Part shown: one piece after another, positions 12,416 to 23,060 of the stretch
Position numbering within the stretch: the stretch's first letter is position 1
How the letters are laid out: every line of letters starts with the position of its first letter
DNA from: Mallotus nudiflorus
Lineage: Eukaryota > Streptophyta > Magnoliopsida > Malpighiales > Euphorbiaceae
Length of the DNA stretch: 64,000 bases
Direction: 5' to 3'
Assembly: GCA_947683625.1 (NCBI GenBank)
Contig: CANTUR010000283.1
Span: 15,261,001-15,325,000, forward strand
The notes under the pieces: model-generated
What the model saw: only the letters and a program-made list of their open reading frames with translations
What the model was told of the DNA's origin: nothing
Database searches by the model: none
Position numbers and translations under genes: made by a program

Positions 12416-12517
12416 TATTTTTATTGTCCATCGTTGTTTTCTAGCGTTACTAATAAAAGATTGTAAGTTGTAATCTTGTGTTTAATGAAAATGGTATTTT
12501 CAAAAAAAAAAAAAAAA

Positions 12518-12531
12518 CAAGTTAACTTGTT
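12518..12531 (+). repeat. LINE target-site duplication, right copy
   Basis: CAAGTTAACTTGTT directly follows the A-tail and pairs with the copy at 8358-8371. Confidence 0.7.
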
Positions 12532-13019
12532 TGCAGGAATTTGAAGCTTTATCAATGAAACACAAATTGTTAAAAAAAAAAAAAACAATAATCACCTTGA
12601 GAAAAATAGACATAAGGGAAGCTTGGAGATGCATTTCTTGGAGAAAGAATTCAATGGGAGAAGAGTGAAAGCAGAGATATAATGTTAAGGGTACAAAGAG
12701 CACAACAGCTTTGATCATCAATGGCGATCTCATATGAATCAGTAGACAGAGGAGAGAACAAGATAAGGATAAAGCCAAGTCTTGAGTCTCGGACAAAAGG
12801 GAAGAAGAAGAAGACGCTTTTGTTCCGTGAAGAGCAGCACTTCCTCAAGGGATGCCTATAAATTTTGAGAAAAATAGGACATGGGTGTAATGTGTTGAAA
12901 AAAAAAAAAGGTATTTGATGTTATTTTCAGGCATTAGACACACATGTGCGAAAGAGTCACAAGTAAAATTACGAAAAAGTATTCATTCATTATTATATAA
13001 AATTTAAATAATTTTATCA
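12532..13019. other. Non-coding DNA after the LINE
   Basis: This is pre-insertion flank of the LINE. It contains an internal A13 run near 12572 and a purine-rich stretch (GAAGAAGAAGAAG near 12801). Several open minus-strand frames exist only because of T-rich composition and resemble nothing known. I see no gene. Confidence 0.5.
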
Positions 13020-13480
13020 TTTACTAATAAAATTAAAATTAAATTAATTAAAATATAATTTTAATTTTAATAGAAAATATATTTCCTATTTTATCTCTAA
13101 AAAAAATTAAATTAATTAAAATATAATTCTAATTTAATTGAAAGTATTCCTATTCTAATTAGATTAATTTTTATCTTATCTCTAACAAAAATTTAAATTT
13201 AATTAAAAGTATATTTTTTATTTTAATTAGGTCAACTTCTATTTTATATCTAATAAAAAATTAAATTAATTAAATATTATTCTAATATAATTAAAAGTAT
13301 GTTTCCTATTTTAATTATGTTACTTTTTATTTTATTTCTAATAAAATAAAATAAAATTAATTAAAATGTAATTCTAATATAATTAAAAATATATTTTCTA
13401 TTCTAATTTGATAAACTTCTATTTTATCTCTAATAAAATTAAATTAATTAACATATAATTCTAATTTAATGGGAAGTATA
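13020..13480. repeat. Degenerate tandem repeat of about 80-90 bp, very AT-rich
   Basis: The motif block TTAAATTAATTAAAATATAATTC, a central AAAGTATAT...CCTATT, and TTTTATCTCTAATAAAA recur in the same order at about 13027, 13107, 13190, 13258, 13345 and 13436. The units are degenerate and differ in length by a few bases. The sequence from 13480 to about 13870 is also AT-rich but lacks the clear periodicity. Confidence 0.7.
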
Positions 13481-14108
13481 TTTAAAATTTAATAAAAAAT
13501 AATTAAAATTAGATTAATTATATTTATCATTTAATTATTAGTTGAACTTAAAAAAAGATAAAGTATTAATATTAAAACTATTGAAGAAATAAAGTGTCAT
13601 GGTTCAAATAAAAAAATTTATTAAAATTGTAATAAATTATAAGTTTAATGGGTTGTAATATTTGAATTGTTATATAAAGAAAATATGATTTTTATTATTT
13701 TTGAATTTTTTATTAAAAAATAATTGATACTTTTTATTATTTTATGATTAATTATAACCATTAATTATAAAGTTGAGAAAAATTAATTATAAAAAATATT
13801 ATATAATTATTTAAATAAAAAATTTATTAAAATTGCAATGAATGATTACAATATTAAATTAATATCAAATTATTATAAATGAATAACACGGTTGTTATTT
13901 TTAAAACTTTTATTTGGTAATAATAATAATATGTAATATCTAAAGATGGGCTTCGTGCTATGGGTGTTCACCACCATGCACACAGTAATGGAAGATACAG
14001 AAATTGCTGAAACCGAGGCCCAAGTCATTAACAACAGCCAACAGGGTTTAGGGTTTTGAAAATTGAAGGTTGGAGGAGAAAATAGTTGAGAAAGTTTCAA
14101 TTTTGGGA

Positions 14109-16072
14109 ATGGAGATGACCCAAGAAACCTCTGCCAAGAATGGGGACGTTGCTCCTTCCTCTGCTCTGGCTTACTTGGATCCTAACTACTGGTAATTAAT
14201 TGTTTATTAAAAAAAAAACTGCAACTTTGATCTCTTGTTGAGTTTTTGATTTTAGGAATGACAGATTTTCAAAAGAGGAGCATTATGAATGGTTCAAAGA
14301 TTACTCTCATTTTCAACATCTCATTCAAGTCCATATCACCCTCAATTCTTCAGTAAGCTTTTGCTTTATGTGTGTTATTGGATTCTTGTATTCATTGTAA
14401 TTTTATGAGTAAGTTTTTAAGCTTTCTTGAGATGGGTCTGGTGACACTCTAGTGATAAGAGGGTTGAATGGTGCAAGGTGTTGGAGCTTGGTTGTGGGAA
14501 TTCACAGTTATGCGAGGAAATTTATAAAGATGGGATTACTGATATAACTTGCATTGATTTGTCTGCTGTTGCTGTGGAGAAAATGCAGCTACGGTTATCA
14601 GCCAAAGGGTATAAAGGTATGCTTTGTTTTTGCTCGTTTTCATATGTATGCTTCCTTTATTATGCATTGCTAGGATATCAGAGCTGAGATGGTTTTGATT
14701 GTTAGTGTCACTAATAATGTGTGTTAACTGGCTACGTAATCAAACATATACTCGAAATGAATAGTGTTGCATATATGTGATGCTAACTGACTTAAGAGTT
14801 AAATTCTAGGTTTTCCTGGTTGATTCTTGAATCTATTTCTTGTGTGGTTTGAAAATAAATTACTTTGTTAATATGACAACTTATTGCTTGTATACTTATG
14901 CAAGTGAACAAAATTAATATCTCAATTGCCAACAAATAATGAATTTCTGTGGATTTCGTAACTTGTGGAAACAAAATCCATATCTAGTGACGGCAATGTA
15001 TTTGTAACGATGTGTAACTCTTGATTCTTCTTTCTTGTAATTGGATATATATTATCAGAAATAAAAGTGCTGGAAGCTGACATGCTAGCTCTGCCCTTTA
15101 GCGACGGGTGTTTTAATGTGGTTATTGAGAAAGGAACCATGGTAAACAGATGAGAAAGACTGACATCTCTTTGTTTATGTCTGTTTTTAGCTTGTTGGAA
15201 TTATTGATTGAAAATATATTTGCTGGCACTTCACATCTATTTTCTTCTAATAACATTAGTATGCATACTCATTTGTGCTAATTTTCTCCTGTTCTTTCAA
15301 GGATGTACTTTTTGTTAATAGTGGTGATCCTTGGAATCCTAGGCCTGAAACTGTAAAACAGGTCAAGGCAATGCTTGACGGTGTTCACAGGGTTCTAAAA
15401 CCAGATGGTATTTTCATCTCGATCTCTTTTGGCCAGGTGAATCCATATATATATATTTTTTTTTATGGTTGACATTCATGGTGGTTTCTCTCTGTGCCAT
15501 TGTTCTTACTTGAAATTTTTCTCTTGCAGCCGCACTTCAGGCGTCCTTTATTTTCTGCTCCAGAATATTCATGGTCTATTGAGTGGAAAACTTTTGGCGA
15601 CGGGTTTCATTATTTTTTTTATATCTTGAGGAAGGTAGGGACTTAGATTTTCGAGGACATTACATACTTGCTCTGAGGGAATCAGGAATTTATTTGCACT
15701 GAGATCACTTAGTTGGCACTCTGTTTGAGTGGGAATTATCCTATTGCAATGGAGCCATTTTAATGACTCAAGTGTTTTTAGAAGTAATTACTGTGCTATT
15801 AATGTTTTTATGTTCATGCAATGGTGTTAGCCTGCAACTTAAGGAGCACAAAAGAACGAAGTTTATTTGCTTTTTCTTTCTGTAAATTATTTGTGATCAT
15901 AATCTTCTGCTTTTTTATTTTAAACTGATAGACCAAGATTATTTTTCAGGGAAAGAAATCATTGAATGATGAAGGAACAAATGAGAAGGTTGAGGTTCCA
16001 TCTATTGGTCTTTTCCAAGAAGAATTAGAGGGTGAAGATTATATTTTTAGAACCAATATTCAAGATGATTAA
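14109..16072 (+). CDS. Class I SAM-dependent methyltransferase, EEF1AKMT4/METTL13-like
   Basis: Seven exons join in frame: 14109-14191, 14256-14352, 14478-14616, 15059-15141, 15302-15436, 15530-15634 and 15950-16072, giving 254 residues. All introns begin GT and end AG. The protein starts near MEMTQETSAK, and the first in-frame ATG was chosen. Motif I VLELGCGNSQL (residues 61-71) binds S-adenosylmethionine, and the acidic residue in CIDLSAVAVE (Asp87) should contact the ribose. Also visible are ADMLALPF, VIEKGTMDVLF, NSGDPWNPRP, GVHRVLKPDGIFISISFGQPHFRRPLF and FGDGFHYFFY. These are hallmarks of the EEF1AKMT4/ECE2-type family, which in animals methylates a lysine of elongation factor 1A; Arabidopsis has a homologue of about the same size. 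The plant substrate is inferred. It is probably cytosolic, with no targeting signal evident. It looks intact. Confidence 0.92.
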
Positions 16073-16381
16073 TGGCTTTAAACTTGCCAATTCTTGTGTT
16101 ATACATGATGATCATTCATCATTTCGATGTAGTCCTTAGCAACAACAATAGCACATGATTGTTTGTGTGTTTGTTTGCTCTCTTCTCATATCAACTTTCT
16201 GTTGCACTAACACGCAAGGATTTAGCTTAAGCTTCCAGTACTAATGTCAAGGCTTGTGTTAGATTACAACTAATAATGTATTTCAAAAGAAACTCTTATT
16301 CAAGCCATTGCAGTGTGTATCAAATGGTGTATGGCCGTGGCCTCTAAGATCTTAGATTTAGCAAGGGTTCCTCCAAGGACC

Positions 16382-16680
16382 TTTTTTTTTTTTTTTTTTG
16401 ACATTGTCGCTTTGTTAGGACCTTATAGGTCACAATTTATTAGTTATTGGTGTTAGAGGGAGGGGGGCCTGCTGCCTAGTATCTATCTAGGGTCTCTGTG
16501 GTGGTCTAAAGAAATTTTTTAGTTTGCACCGCTTGAATTTGAATCAGGGACTTTAGGGCTTCAGCTTAGACCAATGCCTGTAAAATTCATACTTGCAATG
16601 TCTCAAATTTATAGTTAGACCTTGCGGTTAGCAGCTACACTTTTTAGCCAATTGAGTTGCTGAGCTATTCCAGCAGTGAT
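16382..16680 (-). mobile_element. Possible tRNA-derived SINE remnant
   Basis: On the minus strand the block starts near 16680 with a box-A-like TAGCTCAGCAACTCAATTGG, carries a box-B-like GATTCAAATTC further on, and ends in an A18 tract (T18 at 16382-16399 on the plus strand). Head, body and A-tail order fits a plant SINE of about 290 bp. No convincing target-site duplication was found, and the box spacing is unusual, so this is tentative. Confidence 0.3.
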
Positions 16681-17106
16681 GCAAGAAGCAGCAGCAGCAA
16701 CAAGAAGAAGAAGAAAACTAAATGATTTAGTATAGCATTCTTAACAGCTTTAGTTAGATTAAAACAAAGAGAAGGTTCAATACAAAAGTTATTAGATATA
16801 TATATATATTGTCACAGATGAACATGTACATAATTTTCAAAAAAGAAAAAGAACATGTACATGTGGTAGAGAATGAAAGAAGCATTATATCCACAAAATA
16901 AACTATTTGAAAGGTTGTTCAAGATGTGTATTTGTATATCTACTGAATAGAGTTGACCACACAATGTCTGATGATTTTTTTTTTCTTGAACAATTGATTT
17001 GATGATTCGTTCGAAAAAAAAATATGATTTGATGATGTTTGGTAAGTGCAAAGTGAGATTTGATTTGCTTTTATCATAATGTGTGAATATACACCTTAAT
17101 TTATGC

Positions 17107-17108
<2 letters not shown>

Positions 17109-17143
<35 letters not shown>
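17109..17143. repeat. (AT)n(AC)n microsatellite
   Basis: About 28 bp of AT dinucleotides followed by ACACACAC. Confidence 0.9.
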
Positions 17144-17144
<1 letters not shown>

Positions 17145-18991
17145 CTTAATTTATTTATGTAATAATTTTATAACTATTAATCACATAATCTGAGTCCAAA
17201 CTTGAAGATTTTAAGAAAAATAAAAATAAAATAAAACTGTAAATTATGGGACTTGATGGATTAAATTGTAGATAGCCCTTTGTTTTGCAAGTTGTTGATT
17301 ATAAAAAATAATAATTTTTATAGTAAACTATATATTTTTTAGAAATTTCTCACGTAATTAACACTTTAAATTTTGTTGTTCAAAAGTTTTTTTTTTTATT
17401 TTCAATTTTATCAATATTTTAGCCGAGTATTAAATCTTTATATTAACATTTTAGTTTTTTTTTTCTGAAATATGAAAAATAATTTAATTTAATTTCTACC
17501 TTTTAGTGAGATGTAATATTTTATTTCTTTATTTTTGTTAAATCTAATTCCATCATTTTTTCACTTTATGACTATTTCTCATATGTTTCCTTAATTGTTA
17601 AGCATTTTCTCTAAAATTTAAGTAATATATAATGAAAAAAATCTTACAAAAAACAATTATGAAAATAGCTTATGTAAAAAATATATTTAAGAGAATCAAC
17701 AAAAAAAAAAAAAAAACAATTTATTACACGTTCTATCAGCATTAATGTAATAAAAATTAGGTCATAATATCCATCAACGATTATGATTAAATAAGTGTTG
17801 TTATAAAAAAAAAAAATTAGGCCTCATTAGCAATAATCCAACATTGTTGCTATAAAAAAAAATTATTTTTATTACTGTACAAATGTTTATATCTACACAA
17901 ATGAAATAAAAATTGTGAGATTAAATTTTTTAAATTACAATATTTAACTATCCTTATATATCAATATCCATAATATACATCATCGACTATGATTAAATAA
18001 GTATTAATATGACGGTTACAATTTTATTTATATAGATATGTATGTTTGGAATAAATATATATAACTAAATTCTTAACAATAATAATGATAATACAATTAC
18101 CACCTTGAATTCAGATCTTATATATAAAGAAAATAAATATTATAAAAGTTTTATTTTTTTTATAGATTCATTTAGTTGGAATTTTGAAATAATTTTTTTG
18201 AATAACCATTAGAAGAAATTAACTCCGTGACTGGATTGAAACAGCTTAAGACGGGTGACTTTAAATCCTTTATTTTTTCTATGTCCTGGTAAACAAACTC
18301 ATGATCTAAAATTATGAGTTTACTTCATTACCATCAAGTCAAGTAGTAATGGATAATTTTAAAATAATTGGAGTTCTTGAAAAATAATAATAATAATAAT
18401 AACAGTTAATTATTATGTATTAAAAAACTCTAGTACATATGAAAGTACTAAGCACCAAATATCAGCTAATGAATGACGCTGACTTTAATTACAAAACTTC
18501 CAAAAACATAAAATCGGATCACCATGCAACCGTAGATCAAGAATAGATCAAAACGTCCCACACAAACTGCAGTTCTTTTCTCAACGTCCACAAAAACGCC
18601 GCCGTTTTTTGTCCAACTAACTTCCAAAACGACACTGTACTAACGATCGTTCGTAGGTACACATGATATAGTTATTTATTTATTTATTTGTCAGCTATCT
18701 GTTTCTGTTTGTTTTTGTTACTGTCTCTTTTTATTCCATTTTCAAAAAAAAAAAAAAAAACTTTCCCAAGAAGCCTACCTCCGTTTTCTTGCTTCGCCGG
18801 CAGCTTCGATCTCGCCGGAAAACGTTCTCCGATCGATGGATTTGATTGCGTAATCGAATCTATACACGTAGCTGTTTTTGTTGTTGCTGTTTTTTTTTTG
18901 GGTTTATTTATGTACATCCGGCGAATTCAAACTTGTGGGTGGTTTTGATTTGTAAATAAAGGATTTTTTCTGGTGATTAATTATATAATTG

Positions 18992-21900
18992 ATGGAGGAT
19001 TATGGAGGAAGTGATGAGGTGTACTATTACTCGTCAGAGGATGATGATCAAGAGTCGCTTGACGGGTTGGAAAATGAGGAACCTGATTTTACATGCGTGC
19101 CTCCTAAGGGTTCTTCTACAAAGGTTAGGGCTTTCTTGGATTACAAATTGAGGTTCTTTATTTATTGGAATTGGCTTTTAGTTTTTAAAGTTTGTAACTT
19201 TTTTGGTTAGTGGAATTATAATTAAGATTGCTAATTTTGGAACTATGGATTTCAGAAATCTTTATGCTTAATTTAGTAGTGTTTTACTTGTGTATTGCAT
19301 TTCAGCTGTAGGAAGTGTGGGAACGACTGAGTATATAGCTAGTTTTTTGGTTGAATTTCTTTTTTGGGTTTTTCGGTTTTGACTAAAATTTGAATCTTTT
19401 TGAAAAAGGAGAGTACTTTTAGAACAAAATCACTCTTAAGAATTAAATGTGATAGTACTGCTAGTTTGATAGACAATAAAACACTTTTATAGGAAGCGAG
19501 ACAGTTTCAAAGAATGGACTTTCTGTGAGAATGATATTAGGATTGTTGTTTCTCTTGTTTGTAATTTTTTAGTGATTGGATATTATATTCGGAAAGTGAA
19601 TTAAGTTTTCAAGGTCCTGCTTGGCTTTTTGTCTGCAGATAATCACAAAGGAATCCCTCTTGGCTGCTCAGGTGTTAAAAAAAAAAAGCCTCAAGGCCTT
19701 CAATTTTTTTATTTCCTTGCATATGCATTGTTCACCTCCAGTATATCTATCTTTTTGTTTTGGGATTTGTATATGCAGAGGGAAGATTTGCGCAGAGTAA
19801 TGGAACTACTGTCACTGAGAGAACACCATGCGAGGACCTTGCTGATATACTATCGTTGGGATGTCGAAAGGCTATTTGCTGTGTTTGTGGAGAAAGGGAA
19901 ATCTTTCTTGTTCACTGAAGCGGGTGTTACTGTGGTTGAGCAACTGGATAGGGATGTACCACTAACTTCATCTTCTACAATAACGTGTGATATTTGCATG
20001 GAAGATGTATCTGGAAATAATGCCACAAGAATGGATTGCGGCCATTGCTTTTGTAATGACTGTAAGCACTATGCTTGTTACTTGTGACTTTGAGATAGTT
20101 GTTGTTGACATCTTTAGCTCTATATATAAGGAGTAATATTGAACCTTAACATTTAATTGAGAGCAAAGTGATTTTCTGTCATTTGATGGCTGATATTGAT
20201 ATAGTAGTTCCATTTATGGATGAATGCTTATATCATATTGTACATCTTGATCTAATGTTGGGAAATTTAGAAATTGATGCCAGAGTGTGCATTCACTGTC
20301 TTGATTATTTATTTTGTTCCATCATCTTTGGCTATGGTCCTCCCAATATGGAAAATTTGTAAAAGAATTATCAGCATGGTTTTTTATTTGACACCCATAT
20401 CCAAGTCTGAGCAACATAGGTGTAGACATCTTTGTGCTGTAGAAACATGTCTTAGATACTTTTTGCTGATATTCCTTATCAAAAGTGCTTTCTTATATTT
20501 ATGTGCCATTTGCTCTAAAATGCAACTGTTTTCTTTTGTAGGTTGGACGGAGCACTTCATTGTGAAGATAAATGAGGGGCAAAGCAGGCGCATCCGGTGC
20601 ATGGCTCATAAATGTAATGCTATCTGTGATGAAGTTGTTGTGAGAAATCTAGTCAGTAAAAGGCATCCTGATTTAGCAGAGAAATTTGATCGTTTTCTTC
20701 TTGAGTCTTACATAGAGGACAACAAGATGGTTAAATGGTGCCCAAGTATTCCCCACTGTGGAAATGCTATACGAATTGAGGAAGATGAATGTTGTGAGGT
20801 AGAATGTTCATGTGGTTTACAGTTTTGTTTTGGTTGCTTGTCAGAAGCACACTCGCCTTGTTCATGTTTGATGTGGGAGCTCTGGAGCAAGAAGTGCCGA
20901 GATGAATCTGAAACATGTAATTGGATCACAGTTCACACAAAACCTTGCCCTAAGTGTCACAAGCCAGTTGAGAAGAACGGTGGCTGCAACCTCGTGAGCT
21001 GTCTTTGTGGTCAGTCATTTTGGTGAGCATTGCTTTCTCTTCTCCCCTCTCTCTGTCATGTGGTGATTCATGTTTGAGAGCATGTTTATATCTAAACATC
21101 TTCAATTTGACTTAAAGTGGCCAATAATGAATATACCTCTAAAATGAGTTGGATCATCCCATTCATGTTAGATGGAGTTGTCTCATGTCATTTTTGGGTT
21201 ACTCAGATGTCATGTTGTGTATAAAACTGCCAACATCTCATTCTCCCTGCTTACCTCCACGCATCTCTCTCTCCCTAATTTTTGAATTTGCAACTTGACT
21301 AAACTTCTGTGATGTACTATGATTTGGTATTTTTTTCTTCAAACAATTGCTTTTTATCTGTGGAAATGTTTCTCTAATTAATGATGGTCCAAAGTTTGTA
21401 TATCCCATATCATTAGGAGTCTGTCATGATGTTGATGTTGATTGCTTCTCATGTAACAGAAATAGTTGACCTTTAACTTTGTGTAATTGACTGCTAATTA
21501 CTTCTGTGGTTCACCTGAATTTTCCTGCTACATCAGCTATGTTTTACTATTAGTATCTTTCATTGACATAATTGCATTTCTCCCTCCCCTTGTTTTCTTT
21601 TTGACACAGTTGGCTTTGTGGTGGAGCTACTGGGAAAGACCATACATGGTCAAGAATATCTGGTCACAGTTGTGGTCGCTTTAAAGAACGAGAAAAAAAT
21701 ACAGAGCGAGCTAAGCGAGATCTTTATCGATATATGCACTATCATAACCGCTATAAGGCTCACACGGATTCCTTTAAGCTAGAAACTAAACTTAAGGAGA
21801 TGATCTTGCAGAAGGTGTCAATATCTGAAGAGAGGGAATCAAGACTACGAGATTTCAGCTGGGTGACTAATGGTCTGTACAGACTTTTCAGATCAAGACG

Positions 21901-22681
21901 TGTCCTTTCTTATTCATACCCATTTGCATTTTATATGTTTGGTGATGAGCTGTTTAAGGATGAGATGACAGCAGAGGAAAGAGAAATTAAACAGAATCTA
22001 TTTGAAGATCAGCAACAGCAGCTCGAGGCAAATGTTGAAAAGCTGTCCAAGTTCCTAGAGGAACCCTTTGAGCAGTATACTGATGATAAAGTTATGGAGA
22101 TAAGAATGCAAGTCATCAATTTGTGTACAATCACTGATACACTCTGCAAGAAAATGTGAGTAAGTGTAATTTTCCATAAGATTGATTTGTGGGACTTCTG
22201 AAATTCATTAACTTATAAAATTATTTGCAGGTATGAGTGCATAGAAACCGATTTGTTGGGTTCTCTCCAACTAGGCATCCACAATATAGCTTCCTACAAG
22301 TCTAAGGGCATTGAGAAGGCATCAGAACTTTCTTCTTGTTGGAGCAACAAAGTCAGTGCTACAGACAAATGTTTACCATCAGATGGTAATACAAGTGGTA
22401 ATTTGAATCCAAATTTCTTTAATCAGTGGTGTTTTCATACTTCTTCCCTTCTTTCTTGTCTGCTCTCATGATTATGCTAAATTTAGGAATATATTTGAAA
22501 CTTATTTTTGTATATTTGGCACTGATGCACTGCATTTATAGGTGGGGCATCAAAACATGATAGACCTTCAGGCTCTAGTACTTCAGATGATAGTGGATGC
22601 TCTTCTCGGAAGCGTGCCAGAAAGGAGGGTGGTGGCTTTTTTGATCTGAACTTGCCGGCAGAGATAATGGATAGGAATTGA
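18992..22681 (+). CDS. ARI: ARIADNE-type RBR E3 ubiquitin ligase (ARI1/2/3/5 group)
   Basis: Seven exons: 18992-19123, 19639-19671, 19779-20061, 20542-21022, 21610-22155, 22231-22385 (or 22397) and 22542-22681, giving 589 or 593 residues. The first ATG follows a stop-rich leader. An acidic N-terminus (YYYSSEDDDQES) leads to REDLRRVMELLS and HARTLLIYYRWDVERLF, a UBA-like segment. RING1 begins CDICMED at residue 125. The IBR zinc ligands follow (WCPSIPHCGNAI to CFGCLSEAHSPC, about 215-256). RING2 is CPKCHKPVEKNGGCNLVSC..CGQSFCW from 285, with Cys303 the predicted catalytic cysteine that accepts ubiquitin from the E2 before transfer. The C-terminal Ariadne domain includes RYMHYHNRYKAHTDS, DFSWVTNGL, RSRRVLSYSY, FEDQQQQLEANVEKLS and LGSLQLGIHNIASYKSKGIE. 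It ends in a nuclear-type basic patch (RKRARK) and DLNLPAEIMD. It appears intact; substrates are unknown. Confidence 0.95.
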
Positions 22682-23060
22682 TTTGGAGATTGCAAACTAA
22701 AGATTCAAGTACAAAGTGTACAGCTCTAACTCAAGACCATCTTCTTCTTCTTCTTCTTCTTCTTCTTCATGGAATTGCTGATTTGTGGATTAAGCACCAA
22801 GTGCTTTGACCTTCACCTGTCATAGCTTTTTGTTTTGCATGACATTGCTTTACCCTGCTGTGATGTCCTGGAAGATTTTCACTTCTTCCCAGTCCATTTT
22901 TCTTGAAATTTTTTTTCTTCTTGTATATAGCCGTTTATTGGGTTCTTGTGGGAGATAGTATGTAAATTCTCTGGCTGGGGGACTTGGGCTAGACCTTAAT
23001 ACATCCTTGTGATAATTTTGCAGAATGTGATAATGTTCTTGATATCTGGGTAATTTAATT
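22682..23060 (+). other. Probable 3' untranslated region of the ARIADNE gene with (CTT)n
   Basis: Follows the stop codon and carries about 28 bp of CTT repeats at 22741-22768. The exact polyadenylation site cannot be fixed from sequence alone. Confidence 0.5.

Larger units (their letters stand above)
8372..12517 (+). mobile_element. Non-LTR retrotransposon (plant L1/LINE), degenerate, about 4.1 kb
   Basis: The plus-strand order is apurinic-type endonuclease, reverse transcriptase, zinc-binding domain, RNase H and A-tail. Endonuclease: MRILSWNYRDLG at 8447, then VFLIETE, PWLMVGDINTCL near 8825 and FDHRPFI near 9100. Reverse transcriptase: SPGLDGFPSLF and IVLIPKQKHPKKFKDFCPIS (9531-9969), LDLTKAYDRVDW (10083-10268) and catalytic FADDT (10404-10418). 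zf-RVT-like: WNALATKDNLIRRGY and HMLFYCDHS near 11550-11665. RNase H: WKINYDASFHKN near 12015. Many stops and frameshifts show it is dead. The 3' end is an A16 tract (12502-12517). The 5' end is placed at 8372 from the 14-bp target duplication. Only the second open reading frame is visible; the gag-like first ORF is missing, so this is a 5'-truncated copy. Confidence 0.9.
16073..18991. other. Intergenic region between methyltransferase and ARIADNE genes
   Basis: AT-rich and without a believable coding frame. It contains a possible minus-strand SINE (16382-16680), an (AT)n(AC)n microsatellite (17109-17143), poly-A/T runs near 17701 and 17808, and the presumed promoter and 5' leader of the ARIADNE gene (about 18500-18991). 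The leader includes a short ATTT run at 18673-18690, an A17 run near 18745 and a GC-richer stretch at 18780-18840. Confidence 0.6.

Noticed and set aside
12500..12848. Two overlapping minus-strand open frames next to the LINE tail
   Set aside because: They include the T-run opposite the A-tail and low-complexity Phe runs; no family resemblance.
20274..20541. Open frame running into the fourth ARIADNE exon from the left
   Set aside because: It precedes a clear acceptor at 20541 and does not match the family; it is intron sequence that happens to be open.
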